Positions 22,820-35,734 of a stretch of 64,000 nt of DNA are shown in pieces. The notes under the pieces are model-generated. The model saw only the letters and a program-made list of their open reading frames with translations, had not been told where the DNA came from and did no database searches. The DNA is from Timema cristinae (Eukaryota > Arthropoda > Insecta > Phasmatodea > Timematidae): assembly GCA_039000515.1 (NCBI GenBank), contig JBCFYV010001001.1, positions 1,437,830-1,501,829 on the forward strand. The letters run 5' to 3'. Within the stretch, counting starts at the first letter, position 1. Each line of letters begins with the position of its first letter. A program made the position numbers and the translations under genes.

Positions 22820-23449
22820 TTGCCAATCCTCTGTGACCCCCAAAGTCCCTTGTACCTGTCTGACTACCAAGAGGCTGAAGCTATCCGACAGCAGCTTGCG
22901 TCCCAACAACAAGCCCTCATAGAGAACCTCGCTGCCTCATCTCAGTTCATGTCCCAGATGCCGTCATCCCCTCAACAAAGACACTCGCTACTGCAGCACC
23001 AGAATTCCAACCCTTCCGGCTTGTATTCCTCCCTTGGTTACCCTAACACGGCCGAGCAGCAGTTCCAGTCCCAGCTGTTGCAGAGGCTACAAGCACTCAG
23101 TGGCTACGCCCAGCCACTCAGACAGCAACCCTACACCATGCTGCCATCTGGTGGGATGTATCAGACACTATATCAGCAGCCACCAGTGTCCGCCAGTCAG
23201 ATTGGTTACAGAGTGTCGCAAGCGTCTTCCTATGCTGGCTCGCCGGTGCTTTCCCACCGCCAACAGCACGTTCCGGAAAGCCCTTCCAACATGGCAGACT
23301 CCTCCGAGGAACAACCTGTTCAGTTCATCAGGCCACTGTCTCAAGTCGGGACGTTGACCACGACAGACGGAGATGGTAGAATGAGGGTGATTGTTCCTAT
23401 ACCGGCTAACGAAGAAACAGGACAGTCCTTCTTTGACCGGGACGAATAA
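22820..23449 (+). CDS. NOS1AP: NOS1AP-like gene, 3' coding exon as read in frame
   Basis: Starts after a strong acceptor (ctctctccctgcacag) in phase 0 and encodes 209 residues to a TAA at 23447-23449. It opens LPILCDPQSPLYLSDYQEAE, equivalent to the LPVLCDP block of vertebrate CAPON, which ties it to the preceding exons. The middle is Gln/Ser/Pro-rich (QQALIENLAASSQFMSQMP and similar) and probably disordered. The last residues in this frame, EETGQSFFDRDE, look unlike the rest. In the +1 frame the sequence continues open for 74 more codons with a plausible C-terminus, so the stop at 23449 may be artificial (next entry). The class-II PDZ ligand found at the C-terminus of vertebrate CAPON is absent in either reading. 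Confidence 0.88.
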   Translation: MPILCDPQSPLYLSDYQEAEAIRQQLASQQQALIENLAASSQFMSQMPSSPQQRHSLLQHQNSNPSGLYSSLGYPNTAEQQFQSQLLQRLQALSGYAQPLRQQPYTMLPSGGMYQTLYQQPPVSASQIGYRVSQASSYAGSPVLSHRQQHVPESPSNMADSSEEQPVQFIRPLSQVGTLTTTDGDGRMRVIVPIPANEETGQSFFDRDE

Positions 23450-23672
23450 GAAACAAAAACAGAACAGTTCTTCTGTGTCACCTGCCTCAACGGTAAAGAG
23501 GCAGCAAGATCAGTTGGCATCTGCCTTTTCGAATCTGAAAGTGTCCGGTAATGACGAGAGGCGGAATGGACCTCCGTTCATCACTCGCTCGACTAGCGAG
23601 AAGGTTCCAAACCGTAGTGAGCTTATGTCACAAGTGCAGAGGACAGCATGGGCTAGGCACACTACTAAATAA
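23420..23672 (+). CDS. NOS1AP: Probable true NOS1AP-like C-terminus, in the +1 frame
   Basis: Frame +1 relative to the exon above. It reads DSPSLTGTNKKQKQNSSS, VKRQQDQLASAFSNLKV, then STSEKVPNRSELMSQVQRT and ends AWARHTTK with TAA at 23670-23672. The Ser/Gln-rich composition and GC level continue those of the upstream exon without a break, and the final block looks like conserved protein; I recall a similar ending in insect relatives but could not check. The frames meet near 23420 (gaaacaggacagtcc): removing one base, for example one G of the GG pair, fuses them. A one-base assembly insertion is the simplest cause. A real frameshift allele, +1 ribosomal frameshifting or a very small intron are alternatives. 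Confidence 0.7.
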
Positions 23673-24000
23673 TGCTGTGCTTAGCAAAGGATGAAGCAGT
23701 TAAATGACATTAAAATATTCCGGTTTATAATATTTACATTAAAAGTGGCTAATCTAAATGATGACATAAGTTAATCTTTTTTCATATATTTTTGTTTGAA
23801 TACCATTATATTGGTCTTACTTATTTTTAATTTCTTTTCTTTGCTAAAATAACTAGATTAGGTATATTTTCAAATAAATTATAAACTATTTTTGCAATTT
23901 ATTATTTTGGTGATTATTATTGATTAGCCACTTTTATTTATTTTTTATGTTGCTGTTTACATTGTGAAAAGTATGGAATCAAAAATGGGAATAAATATTT
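23673..24000 (+). other. NOS1AP: Likely 3' UTR of the NOS1AP-like gene with poly(A) signals
   Basis: AT-rich sequence after the stop. AATAAA occurs at 23873-23878 and 23990-23995. The mature 3' end cannot be fixed from sequence alone. Confidence 0.5.
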
Positions 24001-26171
24001 CAACCTGTTTTATTTTTTTATTATTACTATTCCAGTGGTTTTTTTTTAAAGAATAGTTTGTTGTTCCTTGATTTAAATTAAACAAACATGACACAGTAGA
24101 GATTGTTTTTGTTATTCATTAATAATTTACAATCAAGCCATTTCAGTTCCTTGAAGAGAATGTTTCCATTTTATGTAGACACTGTATACAACCCATCTTC
24201 TCCACTATCAAATTTTGAAAAACACCAAGTCCATATACCACATATAATATATAGAGCACCGAAAAACAAATTGGGTAGAAAATAACACATGTCTCATTAA
24301 GGAACATGCAGGTAATTTATGACCCTAAATCTAACAAAAATACATATTATGAGAATTAAATTTGCTTTGAAAGCTGCTCTGCAAAGATGCAAATTTACAT
24401 CCTACACACCTATTGGGTTTTGTTACTGACTACTCTCTCTTTTCACTTAATCATTAGTTATATATTTTGCACCAAACCTATTCCAAAATAATGTTTACAA
24501 CACAACTTGAAAAATGACCTTATTTCTCTGTTTTTATCATATATTAAGTTACTTAATTTCTGGTACTGTCCTCAAGCTGTGGATTTGATTTGTATGCATC
24601 CTGGTTTTACTATTCCATCAGTCCAGGGCCCGAATTTTGATTATATTTAATTTAATCATTTAATTTTTGTACATCACAAACCATGCTTTAAATTCTGTCC
24701 ATAATCCTCTGGTATAAGAAACACTTTTCTATCGGTCATTTTTTGTCATTACGGATTTATAGGTCATATTTTCTTGGTTTTCATTCTTTTTGGATAATTT
24801 TTTAGCCAATTTATAAAAGTTATAGACATTTATGTGGAAAAAGTATATTTTTTAAAACTATGGATGTTTTATGAACACATAAATACTTTAAACATAATTT
24901 ATTTAATCGTACAGTTGCCAGAATGATAATAAAATGTAGGAAATTAACTTTTCAACATATTTGCTTGTATGGGCGAAAAACACATATTCTTGGTGAGACA
25001 TTGCAACTAAGCTTAAAAGGGTTTTGTTAAGAAAGAATAAATAGCTTTTTTTTTTCTTCTTTTTTTTCTAGCGCTGATATTTGTAAATCAACATTATATT
25101 TATTATAATGTAAGGCTTTTCATTGAATGTAGATTCTTTAGTTTACATTTGTAAAATGTGTGTATGATTTAGTGCATTCATCACGAGTTTTTGTTTAAAT
25201 CGTAATTTTTTTAAATTGAAATTAATTCTATAGAATTTTAGGTATTTTTAAAAATTATTTTTAGGTCATCAAAATCTGGGGCTTACTTATCACAATAATT
25301 GTATTTCATAGCATTGGCTTATTAATATTATTTAAAAGAATTATACCTTTTGAACAGTTGGCACTTATATTTTTTTTAAGAACCTTTCTTACCTCATGGA
25401 TAACACCTAAGGTAATTGATACATTTAAAACCAAGCTTAACATCATGGTGGTATTATATTTTAAAAAACAATGGAATCTAACCCAGTGAAACCGTTTTAC
25501 AATATTTAACACAACAAAAGATCAAAATTGAAAGATAATAATTTAAAAATTTTAAAAAAATACATATATATTGATACCAATTTTGTTGTTGTCAGATGTA
25601 GAATGTAGAAAACTTTCCTTTAATTTGTTTTCTTGTTCCAATGTAATCTTATATTTAATTCCCTTGTTAATCAGCCATTAGATGGGCTCTTAATTAAGCT
25701 TATTATTTAGTATGTTGAATCTAAAATTTAAAAGGAGGCTCACATCACTGCCATGATAGACATTTTAAATTATTTAAATCTATTTCACCATTTCTGTAAG
25801 AGATTTGTTTGATATAACTTTCAATTTTATATTCTACCATGCCTGTATTTAATTCATTCCAGACTTTACAAAGAATTTAACCTCATCATGTCTCACTATA
25901 ACACAAGATGTTTTATACAATAACGTAAATTGATAAAAACAAATAAGGAAAGATACATTAATTATAAAGGGGAACTGTGCACCAGAACTTTTTTGAAAAA
26001 AATAAAATAAAAATTCTCAACCAAACCGATTTTTATAATTGTTTTGATTTTTAAATATATTATATATACAACACACACACACACACACTATTTATTTATT
26101 TATCTTCCTTGTAAAAGCTGTATTAAATTATTAAGCTAGGTGTATAAAATCTTACTAACCTATTAACTGCA

Positions 26172-26211
<40 letters not shown>

Positions 26212-27984
26212 TTAATAGCTTGCTATGGATGAACATGTAAATATTTCGTTACAATCAACTGAATTATTTCTAAACTATTAAATATTTATTACTACACATA
26301 AAAAAATACATTTTTAACTAGCAATTTGTTTTTATTTATTTACTTTTTATCTTACAGTACTAGAGTTTTAGGAGTATATGTTTCACTAAGGTCACAGGGG
26401 CTGGAAAAATGAGAGTAAAAATAAGTCTTATTCTTGCAAGTTCTCTAATTTACCTTGCTGGCAAGGTTGTCAATATCATTCAGCATTTGAATTCTAAATG
26501 GTTTCTTACTCTGCTTCCATGTAAATGAGGGTACATTTAATCATAAATTCTCCTCCCCACACCATTAAAGTGCGAAAAGACCTGCCAAGTAGTATGAAAA
26601 GGTGGAAAAATAATATATATTTTAAATAATTGCGTGTTTGGCTTTCTAATATCTGTCCGGGCTAGTAGCATATTTACACAAATGAGAAAAGAATGAGGAA
26701 GATAGAATATGGAGGAGGTGTATCCACATTTGCGCAAATTCGGGTACACTTCCTTTAATTTGCTTTAATTTTCATATAATCATATACTAAAATAAGAAGA
26801 AGAGCGACTTAATTAAGTTATAAATTTGTATAGTTAATTAATCAATTAATATTATTTGACCATCTCGTAACTACATTTTTCAATCACGTTAAATTTCATG
26901 TAATTATTTTACTTATGCTCTTATCTACTTTATATTTCCCTCTTTTTTAAACTGTATTAATTGTTTATATTTAGCTTATTTATTTTTAATTAATCCAACT
27001 TTCATTCTAATTGTTATTACCATGATACACCTATTGTTTTGTTATATTTTTGATTGCAGGTTTATTTATAAATATTGCCAACCATATATTTGTATTTCAC
27101 TCTACTAGCTTACCCCCTTTACTCATATTATTGTATATTTTTTATTTAATGATATGATTCTCATTATAAAATGATTTTAACGCATTAATTATCACTTTGC
27201 TTTAATTTAACTTTTTAGTCTATTCTTTCTCATTCATCTTTATTGTCAATCACTATCTAAATCTTTAGTTTTAATATATCATACACTCCTTACTGAAGAT
27301 TCTTTTAGAATGTTTTCTAAAATGTTGTAATTTCTAGGTGCTACATTACATACACAATTGTTTTCGGTCGGTGTGCCATGAGTTTATGGTGTTTTTAAAT
27401 ACATATATGTTTATTGAGCTCATAACCAATTTATAACATGCACAATTCCCCTTTAGTGAAAATTGAGAGAAAAAGCCTACCCACCGGGAAAATAGGAAAA
27501 ATGGTGGGAAGAATTGAATGCACAAATGCTAGATATTCTTCCTTTCTTCTGGCATATATAGTAGAAAAGTCACACACACGCTATTTTTCAACAGAAATAA
27601 ACAGTAATAGTATTTTTATCTGACGTTTTAAAATTTTTTGCAATTGTTATATTTCAAAACAAGCTTAGGCCTACTTTTTATGATTGGTTTTGTTTATTTA
27701 TCACAACCATATATTTAATGGTATGTGAAAGTTTAAAATATGATAAAAAACTATGTATTAAATGTGATAATCTTTTCATCGGTTCCTTTTATTTGTTCCT
27801 TTCATATTTATTTATTATTTATTTCAACTGAGATAATAAACACAATATTTTTTAAAAGTTTTGTCATCTTTTTTGTTAATCCTCTTCACCAAAAAATAGT
27901 TTTTTTAAATAGTAAAAAAAAAAAAAACATTACATTTTATCTTTCTTACTCTTGTTCATGGCCTCGCTTATGGTTTTCCCCCTC
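24001..27984. other. AT-rich region, no gene seen
   Basis: No exon-like coding on either strand. Contains an (AC)n run at 26068-26089 and an (AT)n run at 26175-26209. 26525-26760 has faint SINE-B-like pieces (gcgcaaattcgggtacactt) that I could not delimit. Confidence 0.6.
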
Positions 27985-28335
27985 CAAAAATCAACTCCAT
28001 ATTTCTCCTTAGGATCCCTTTCTTTTTCATCCTCATCACATGACCATATTATCTGACCCTTGCTTCCTCTACTATATCATGTACTCCAACATCTTCATTA
28101 CTAAACAATACCATCTCCACCTTGCTTCCTCTACAATTTCTTGTACTCCCTGCATCCAAACTCTTGCCCTCACAACTTCATTTTATCCTGTTTCTCCTGC
28201 TGACAGCTAACATGCTCCTCAAAAACTTAATTACTATGGCTTCCACTTTCCTAACCTTTCTTACATTAACTGTCCACATACCTGCTGCATATATGACTAA
28301 GGTATGAATATTATGGCTTATACAGTACATCCTTA
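27985..28335 (-). pseudogene. LINE reverse-transcriptase C-terminal fragment
   Basis: Read on the minus strand through several frame breaks: AAGMWTVNVRKVRKVEA, then IKFLRSMLAVSRRNRIK, then EEARVR and YGHVMRMKKKGILRR. This order (W-T-x-(N/K)...KFLRRM...RR-R-R...YGHV-RM) is typical of the C-terminal region of LINE RT polyproteins. No intact frame remains. Confidence 0.65.
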
Positions 28336-31080
28336 AGGTCTTTCAACCATAAAAATTGTATGGTAGAATTTTAACAGCTTTTAAAATTAAAGCTATAAAT
28401 AGGGATTCATAATTTCATATTATTACATTTCACTAGTTATAAGGGATCAAACTTGCTATTTTAAGCTTTTTCCGTACCACTGGGTAAATAAATGAGTGTA
28501 TGGGTCTGAAATTTAGTATATTTAGACATCCATATGAGATGTACATAATATAAATATTTAATTCTATACACCTCATCATGTCTAGTTATACTAAATTTCA
28601 GCAACATTGATAAATTACTTTATTGTACCTTAACAGTGGTACACAAAAAGTGTAAAATAACAAAGTTTCTACCCATCAACTCATGAACTGTAATGATTTA
28701 AATCATTGAATCACTATTTATTGCTTAAAATTTTAATTTTTACAAATTGTTCAGTAAAATTTATATGGTCGAACAACCATAAATCCTATAATCTTGTTGA
28801 AAGAAGTAAAATACTTTATTATCTTTGAATTGTTAATATTATTTAGTTACATGACCCTGTTTTAAGCTAAAGAACTTAAGTAATGATTCTTCACTTGTTA
28901 ATTTATTTCATGTAAATTATTATGGCTCAGGTAAATAAAAATATTTGATAACTACAAAGTTGAACAGAATAACATACAAAAATACATAGTTATTGGTTTG
29001 TGTGAAAATATTCACTTTTACAGAACTTAAAATAACAACAGTAAAGTTATATTTTAGAAAGTGTAAAGATTTAAATAAAAATTAATTCTTCACATTAAAT
29101 TACATAAATCTTTCAAAACAAGCAACTAAATTGTATCAAGTTAAGGTTATTTTTTGTGTTTTATTTACTGTAACTATGCATTTTATTGATTTTATTAATT
29201 TAAAGTTTGTATCAATATTTGGAGTAGAGTATTTTATTTCATCAAATTGAAGTTTCTTCTATTCCTTAACAACCATATTTTTATTTTACTCTCACAACAA
29301 TGAAATGCTGTTAAAATGAAAGGTAAGTTTTAAAGAGCTCTATTTTGCATTTTCTATCACATTTTTTGTTTGCATCCAACTTTCTAATCCTCTAGATTAA
29401 ATTTAATTAATCATATTCCCTGTAAACTTATTGAATTGAATACTCTATCACCCAGTGGTGTGACTGTGTATTTTGGGAAAAAGTTTCATTAAGGAACTTA
29501 CACTTAACCCCGCACAAATGAAACAATAAACAATATCTAATTTATATCTGTAGCATGTATTCTTCATTCACCTTTAAGAATAACACTTTTACCTCTTTTA
29601 TTCCACTATGGGGTAACTTCATAGCCGGATTTACATATGTGGGAGCCATGGGGTGTAAACAGTGTGGACCCTCATGGGCGTGTTGATTTTACACAAATAT
29701 TTGTGCAAAAACTTGTAAACAATCAACGGGACTTTCCTGGTAAATATTTCAAGGGTTGGCAGAGTTTTTATTTTTAATTTAAACTGCACATCCATCAATT
29801 TGATTTTACCTAATTATTTTATACATGAAGAACGTTGTTGTAGGCACAAAACAAGAAGACATCTACAATAAAAATTAGAGTTAATGTTTTCTTGTGGTGG
29901 GGGTCTCGGAGTGATTGCCTTGCGTCCTTAAATCAGCCACACTGGGTAGCTTATAAAGAACCATATTTTAATCAGTCAAGGACTTCTATACTTCAGGATT
30001 AACAAAGTGTATATCATATCTTAGATTAAGTTTATAAATTTAAATAAATTTGTTTTCACTAACCTCTTCATGCATGACTGCTTAGGTTTACAAAATAAAT
30101 TTATAATTTGATTTATAAAATGCATGTAACTAGGTGGGTTTAACTTTACAACATAAGGGTGTCATATATAAATTTAAAAAAAAGTGTTCATTTAAAGGTC
30201 CACTAGAACAAATTAGGTGGTAGAGTAAAGTCGATCAAGACTACAAATACTAACTCAGAACTGTAACAATTCAAAATTGGTAATACTTAGTTGCTTTGTA
30301 GAAAAACTAGACTTTATATAATTCAGGATTGTCTTTCAAATGAATAATTCTGTGTTCATAAATCCTGCAATGTACAGACTTGAAACTATAACAATTTAGG
30401 ATTTCTATTAATTAGCAGTGGAATAGAAAGTCAGGAAATGGTACAAACTAAAAAAAAAATTGTTTTAAATTAAAAATATATTCAATTTAATAATTCCAAA
30501 TTGATTTAAAAAGTAACTTTATTCTATTAAAAGGAATATAATTATAACATGAGCTAAGAGTTTAATCTACTTCTAATATCTAAAAAAATACTTGACATAT
30601 ATTTAAGAATTTTAATGAGGTAGATAAATGTGAATAATATCCTTAGTATTAAAATTTGGCACAATATAATAGTCATATCCAAAATTGTATTTTTTTTACT
30701 TTTTCATGACCCCTCCACTAGAGAAAGTCATGTGATCATTAAAAAACCATAACTCAAGATTTTGATGGATGTCAATGTTTCATGACCCCCTGAACCTGAA
30801 AAATTTGTTTTTGTGATGCTATCTGCCTGTTACTGGGACTAAAGCCAAATGGGGAATTTAAAATGCACAAAACAAATAATAAGGGTTTTTTAACAATGTT
30901 TTTTTTATTTCATACATGCTCTTTGGTGAAATGCGATCTTTTTTTCCCCCCATTATGTTTCTATAACAATGTATATTATTTCGTTTAACATATCTAACAA
31001 GTTATAAGTATGATTTAAAAAAGGAACGAGAAAGTATATCTGGTTCACTGTAACCCTTTATATTTATTTAGATCAGGGTC
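28336..31080. other. AT-rich region, no gene seen
   Basis: No coding signal. 29620-29950 holds a GC-richer patch (gggagccatggggtgtaaac ... ggtgggggtctcggagtg) that looks like transposon debris but has no clear ends. Confidence 0.55.
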
Positions 31081-31136
31081 TTCCAACATTTATAATCCCA
31101 AGGGCCCAATTTAATTATTAGTTTGCACCACAGGCC

Positions 31137-31722
31137 GAAGATATATTTATTATTTAGTAATCCCATGAACTTAAATAGGCCAACATTCCAAACAGGTGTA
31201 ATAACTATTGAAATGGTGCTGTTTCCTTTTATTTATTTAGTAGTCTCCAGACATTTAAATACCACATTCCCAATTGTAATAATCTTGACACTGGCGAAGA
31301 TATATTTATTATTTAGTAATCCCATGAACTTAAATAGGCCAACATTCCAAACAGTGTAACTAACTCATTGAACTGGTGCTGTTCTATTTATTATTTAGTA
31401 ATCCCATGAACTTAAATAGGCCAACATTCCAAACAGATGTAACTAACTCATTGAACTGGTGCTGTTCTATTTATTATTTAGTAATCCCATGAACTTAAAT
31501 AGGCCAACATTCCAAACAGATGTAACTAACTCATTGAACTGGTGCTGTTCTATTTATTATTTAGTAATCCCATGAACTTAAATAGGCCAACATTCCAAAC
31601 AGATGTAACTAACTCATTGAACTGGTGCTGTTCTATTTATTATTTAGTAATCCATGAACTTAAATAGGCCAACATTCCAAACAGATGTAACTAACTCATT
31701 GAACTGGTGCTGTTCTATTTTT
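31137..31722 (+). repeat. 83-bp tandem repeat, about 5 good and 2 diverged copies
   Basis: The unit begins CTATTTATTATTTAGTAATC and includes AATAGGCCAACATTCC and TCATTGAACTGGTGCTG. Unit starts at 31384, 31467, 31550, 31633 are spaced exactly 83 nt; the final unit lacks 1 nt. Two longer, diverged copies begin near 31138 and 31298. No coding value. Confidence 0.93.
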
Positions 31723-31834
31723 TCCAGGTGAAGGGTATTACTAGTATGAACTGTGCCTCTCTCCTCTATCCAGATGTTGTGCTTCCTAACCACTGCATGG
31801 CATGAGGTGACGATCAATAAACTATACTAATCAC

Positions 31835-32250
31835 AACCATTGGTGTAAACAGCGGCAGATTTAGAGCTAAACAAAATACCAAACAAAAATATTTTTTTCG
31901 ACACTTCAACATTATAATTATTTCAACATATAACACGGACAGGTAGTAAGATGCAGTGCTAAAAAATAAAAATAAATCTCTTTACAAAATTAACTGTTAA
32001 ATTTCGATTTTATTTAAATAATTAAATATTGTCATCACGATAAATTTGATTTGTTTAAAACAAAAGCTATACATTAGTAAGTAAGTAATATGTCAGAAAT
32101 AAATCAAAATTGATATAGTAAGCTATAATTATTATTTTTTATACATTACCATTACTGCAAGCTATAGAGACAAAAGATTTTTTTAATTGCAATCATTTAT
32201 GGAGGCCATACGGGATAAGCCCCTTTGGCTCTTTCATAAATCTAGTCCTG
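31835..32250. mobile_element. Possible inverted-repeat element remnant
   Basis: Left part gcggcagatttagag and right part ctttcataaatctag give a short inverted match. Weak; no clear duplication. Confidence 0.25.
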
Positions 32251-32449
32251 GGTGTAAAGTTTCAAAGGGACAGACCAAGTCTCTTTAAGCTTTACCTATA
32301 GGGCCCTGGTAAAATGTATGGTACATGTTCACATCTAGAATGTATATCTACATATAATTTGTGAAATTCACTAGATCCAGTTAAAAAAAACTGGTCTTTA
32401 TATATATATATTTTTTTTTAACATAGGTATACTCACATCTGTTGTTGAA

Positions 32450-32700
32450 TGATCGCTTTGATGGCTGCAGGGTCTAACACGCTACTTTTGCATTAGACTA
32501 GACTTCCCATGACGGGGAAATCGAGGTTAAATCTTGGTTGGGGGTATTCAAAGTGATTTTTCCAAAATGGTTTTCCACTATCCCTCCACCCAAATGCATG
32601 TGCACTTCCTACAAATATAACCTTCCTAATGCCTAAAACCATTAGCGTAATTAGTACATAAGCGTATAACTCAAACGGGCAGTAAGAAGTCATGCTAAAA
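32450..32700 (+). mobile_element. SINE-B copy
   Basis: Degenerate head (tgatcgctttgatggctgca), gactagacttcccatgacgg, B-box-like GAGGTTAAATCTTGG, body with ttttccactatccctccacc and tail gcgtataactcaaacgggca then gtaagaagtcatgctaaaa. Confidence 0.75.
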
Positions 32701-32894
32701 AGAAAAAGAAGTTGTTGAATGGTATAACATATGGGTGTCAAACTCAAATAGGTGTGACAGCCTTATTATACCAATCACGGGGCAATGCAGGCCATACATA
32801 GAGCTATATTTATAATATTGCACATCTATTTTAAATTTCACACAGAATGAAAGGAGCTGACACTCTTAAGCATAATGGCACACTATTCATATTA

Positions 32895-33050
32895 TAATTA
32901 GACTGCTAATTATGGGGAGTTTCGGTATTTGAATCGCATTCGAGTTAACTAAAGGTGTTCCGTGCATAAATTTCTTCACAAATTCTACCTTCTTCATCTA
33001 TTAACGTAAGTATTATATGACTGGACCAATAACACGACATGATAAAAAAA
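32895..33050 (+). mobile_element. SINE-B fragment
   Basis: gactgctaattatggggag, a degenerate B-box (gtatttgaatcgcattcg), and a worn tail (aataacacgacatgataaaa). Confidence 0.45.
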
Positions 33051-34116
33051 AAACATGGGTATGAAAACAAAATTAAAATAAAATAGGTTACCAGAAACTG
33101 ATTTTTTGCTATTTAACTTTTTTCGTTAAATCATTTAAACCACTAATGAAGAGAGTGAGTGAAAAGGGTGATTAGAAGGTATTCCTTTGTCATCCATTGC
33201 ATACACTAATGTTTATAGTAATACTAACATAGAAAGGAAATTGCTTGCAATATGACTACTGACTCCATACTTGATAATTCTAACATAGTATTTTAACATC
33301 ATGATCATTCGAATAATAAAATCAATTTAATAAGTTATGTTTCAATACATTATTCAAACACATGTGTGTAGGTATGTTTTATGGTTTTTTCTATTGAGGT
33401 AAACAATTTAATCTCAATTGAGTAAAATTTGTTATTAATAAGCTATATATATTAAAGATGAATAAAATCAATAATTCGGTTACACAAGCAACTAGGACTA
33501 TTTGTTTTATATGCATGCACATATTCTATATGCTATCACACAAACATATATTATAATTAATATTTACACTTAAAATAACCATATCCTGTCTTTTAATAAA
33601 ATAATATCTGTATACGTGTAACAATTTACAAATTTGCACATGTGAAAATGTCCAATTAGTCGTATGCTATTCTTTTAAAGTTCCTTTAAAACAGGAACTA
33701 GTTCCATAGCTTTTTCTACAAAAAAAGGTTTGAACTTAAACAATGACTAAGCAAATTATTTTTTTAAAGCTGAAATGGATTTTAGAAAATGGCAATGCAC
33801 ATGCAGACATCACCGAAAACAAATATTTCCTTAGGAAGCTCGTTTCTTAGTATGTCCTTCAGATTTAAGATTCTTTTGCACTTTATATCCTTTAATGTAG
33901 TGCCATCCCTTTCAATTATGCATTGTCAATTTTTTTCTTACTCAAGTTTTTATAATAAGTTACAAATTATTTCAAGAAATATTAAAAATAGTATTTGGAA
34001 ACTGAAACAACCTCTTCTTATGAATAAAGATGGGATGTAATCCTCAAATCTTTAAAGATATTCGAGATTTGAGGAGTTGGGAAAATATCATATTTAGGAT
34101 TAAATTTGTTTTAGAG
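33051..34116. other. AT-rich region, no gene seen
   Basis: An open frame at 33789-34040 has no recognisable features and no flanking splice signals of quality. Nothing else is visible before the 58-bp array. Confidence 0.5.
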
Positions 34117-35508
34117 CCCTAGAGGTACATTTCCTCAGAGACGGCTGCCGCAAAGAACTTCTATACATGTTTAGCACTAGAGGTACATTTCCTCAGAGAC
34201 GGCGGCCGCAAAGAACTTCTATACATGTTTAGCACTAGAGGTACATTTCCTCAGAGACGGCGGCCGCAAAGAACTTCTATACATGTTTAGCACTAGAGGT
34301 ACATTTCCTCAGAGACGGCGGCCGCAAAGAACTTCTATACATGTTTAGCACTAGAGGTACATTTCCTCAGAGACGGCGGCCGCAAAGGACTTCTATACAT
34401 GTTTAGCACTAGAGGTACATTTCCTCAGAGACGGCGGCCGCAAAGGACTTCTATACATGTTTAGCACTAGAGGTACATTTCCTCAGAGACGGCGGCCGCA
34501 AAGGACTTCTATACATGTTTAGCACTAGAGGTACATTTCCTCAGAGACGGCGGCCGCAAAGGACTTCTATACATGTTTAGCACTAGAGGTACATTTCCTC
34601 AGAGACGGCGGCCGCAAAGGACTTCTATACATTTTTAGCACTAGAGGTACATTTCCTCAGAGACGGCGGCCGCAAAGGACTTCTATACATGTTTAGCACT
34701 AGAGGTACATTTCCTCAGAGACGGCTGCCGCAAAGGACTTCTATACATGTTTAGCACTAGAGGTACATTTCCTCAGAGACGGCGGCCGCAAAGGACTTCT
34801 ATACATGTTTAGCACTAGAGGTACATTTCCTCAGAGATGGCGGCCGCAAAGGACTTCTATACATGTTTAGCACTAGAGGTACATTTCCTCAGAGACGGCG
34901 GCCGCAAAGAACTTCTATACATGTTTAGCACTAGAGGTACATTTCCTCAGAGACGGCGGCCGCAAAGAACTTCTATACATGTTTAGCACTAGAGGTACAT
35001 TTCCTCAGAGACGGCTGCCGCAAAGGACTTCTATACATGTTTAGCACTAGAGGTACATTTCCTCAGAGACGGCGGCCGCAAAGGACTTCTATACATGTTT
35101 AGCACTAGAGGTACATTTCCTCAGAGACGGCTGCCGCAAAGAACTTCTATACATGTTTAGCACTAGAGGTACATTTCCTCAGAGACGGCGGCCGCAAAGG
35201 ACTTCTATACATGTTTAGCACTAGAGGTACATTTCCTCAGAGACGGCGGCCGCAAAGGACTTCTATACATGTTTAGCACTAGAGGTACATTTCCTCAGAG
35301 ACGGCGGCCGCAAAGAACTTCTATACATGTTTAGCACTAGAGGTACATTTCCTCAGAGACGGCGGCCGCAAAGGACTTCTATACATGTTTAGCACTAGAG
35401 GTACATTTCCTCAGAGACGGCGGCCGCAAAGGACTTCTATACATGTTTAGCACTAGAGGTACATTTCCTCAGAGACGGCGGCCGCAAAGGACTTCTATAC
35501 ATGTTTAG
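34117..35508 (+). repeat. 58-bp minisatellite, 24 copies, CpG-rich with NotI-type octamers
   Basis: The unit is CACTAGAGGTACATTTCCTC + AGAGACGGCGGCCGCAAAGG + ACTTCTATACATGTTTAG (58 nt). Starts fall at 34117, 34175, 34233 and so on to 35508, with no length change. Variation is limited to four sites: CGG/CTG (copies 1, 11, 16, 18 have CTG), GGAC/GAAC, one GATGG, and one ATTTTTAG. About 20 of 24 units contain GCGGCCGC. Each carries three to four CpGs in an otherwise AT-rich region. A decayed partial copy follows (35509-35560, cctcagag-like ccttacaggtggctgcc). Confidence 0.98.
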
Positions 35509-35734
35509 CCATGGAGTCATTTCCTTACAGGTGGCTGCCACATGCGTCTTGAAGCAGTCTAGCCGCAGCCACACGAGTATTTGTAAAGTTTTTTTCTATT
35601 GTTGTAATTTGTAAATAGTTTCATTCAACGCAAGTGATCAAAAATATTTTTTTTTACATTGATGTAAGATCAAAAGTTGTACAAAGTACTATTTACAAAA
35701 CTTACTTCGCTATTATATTTAATTTTTAATCATA

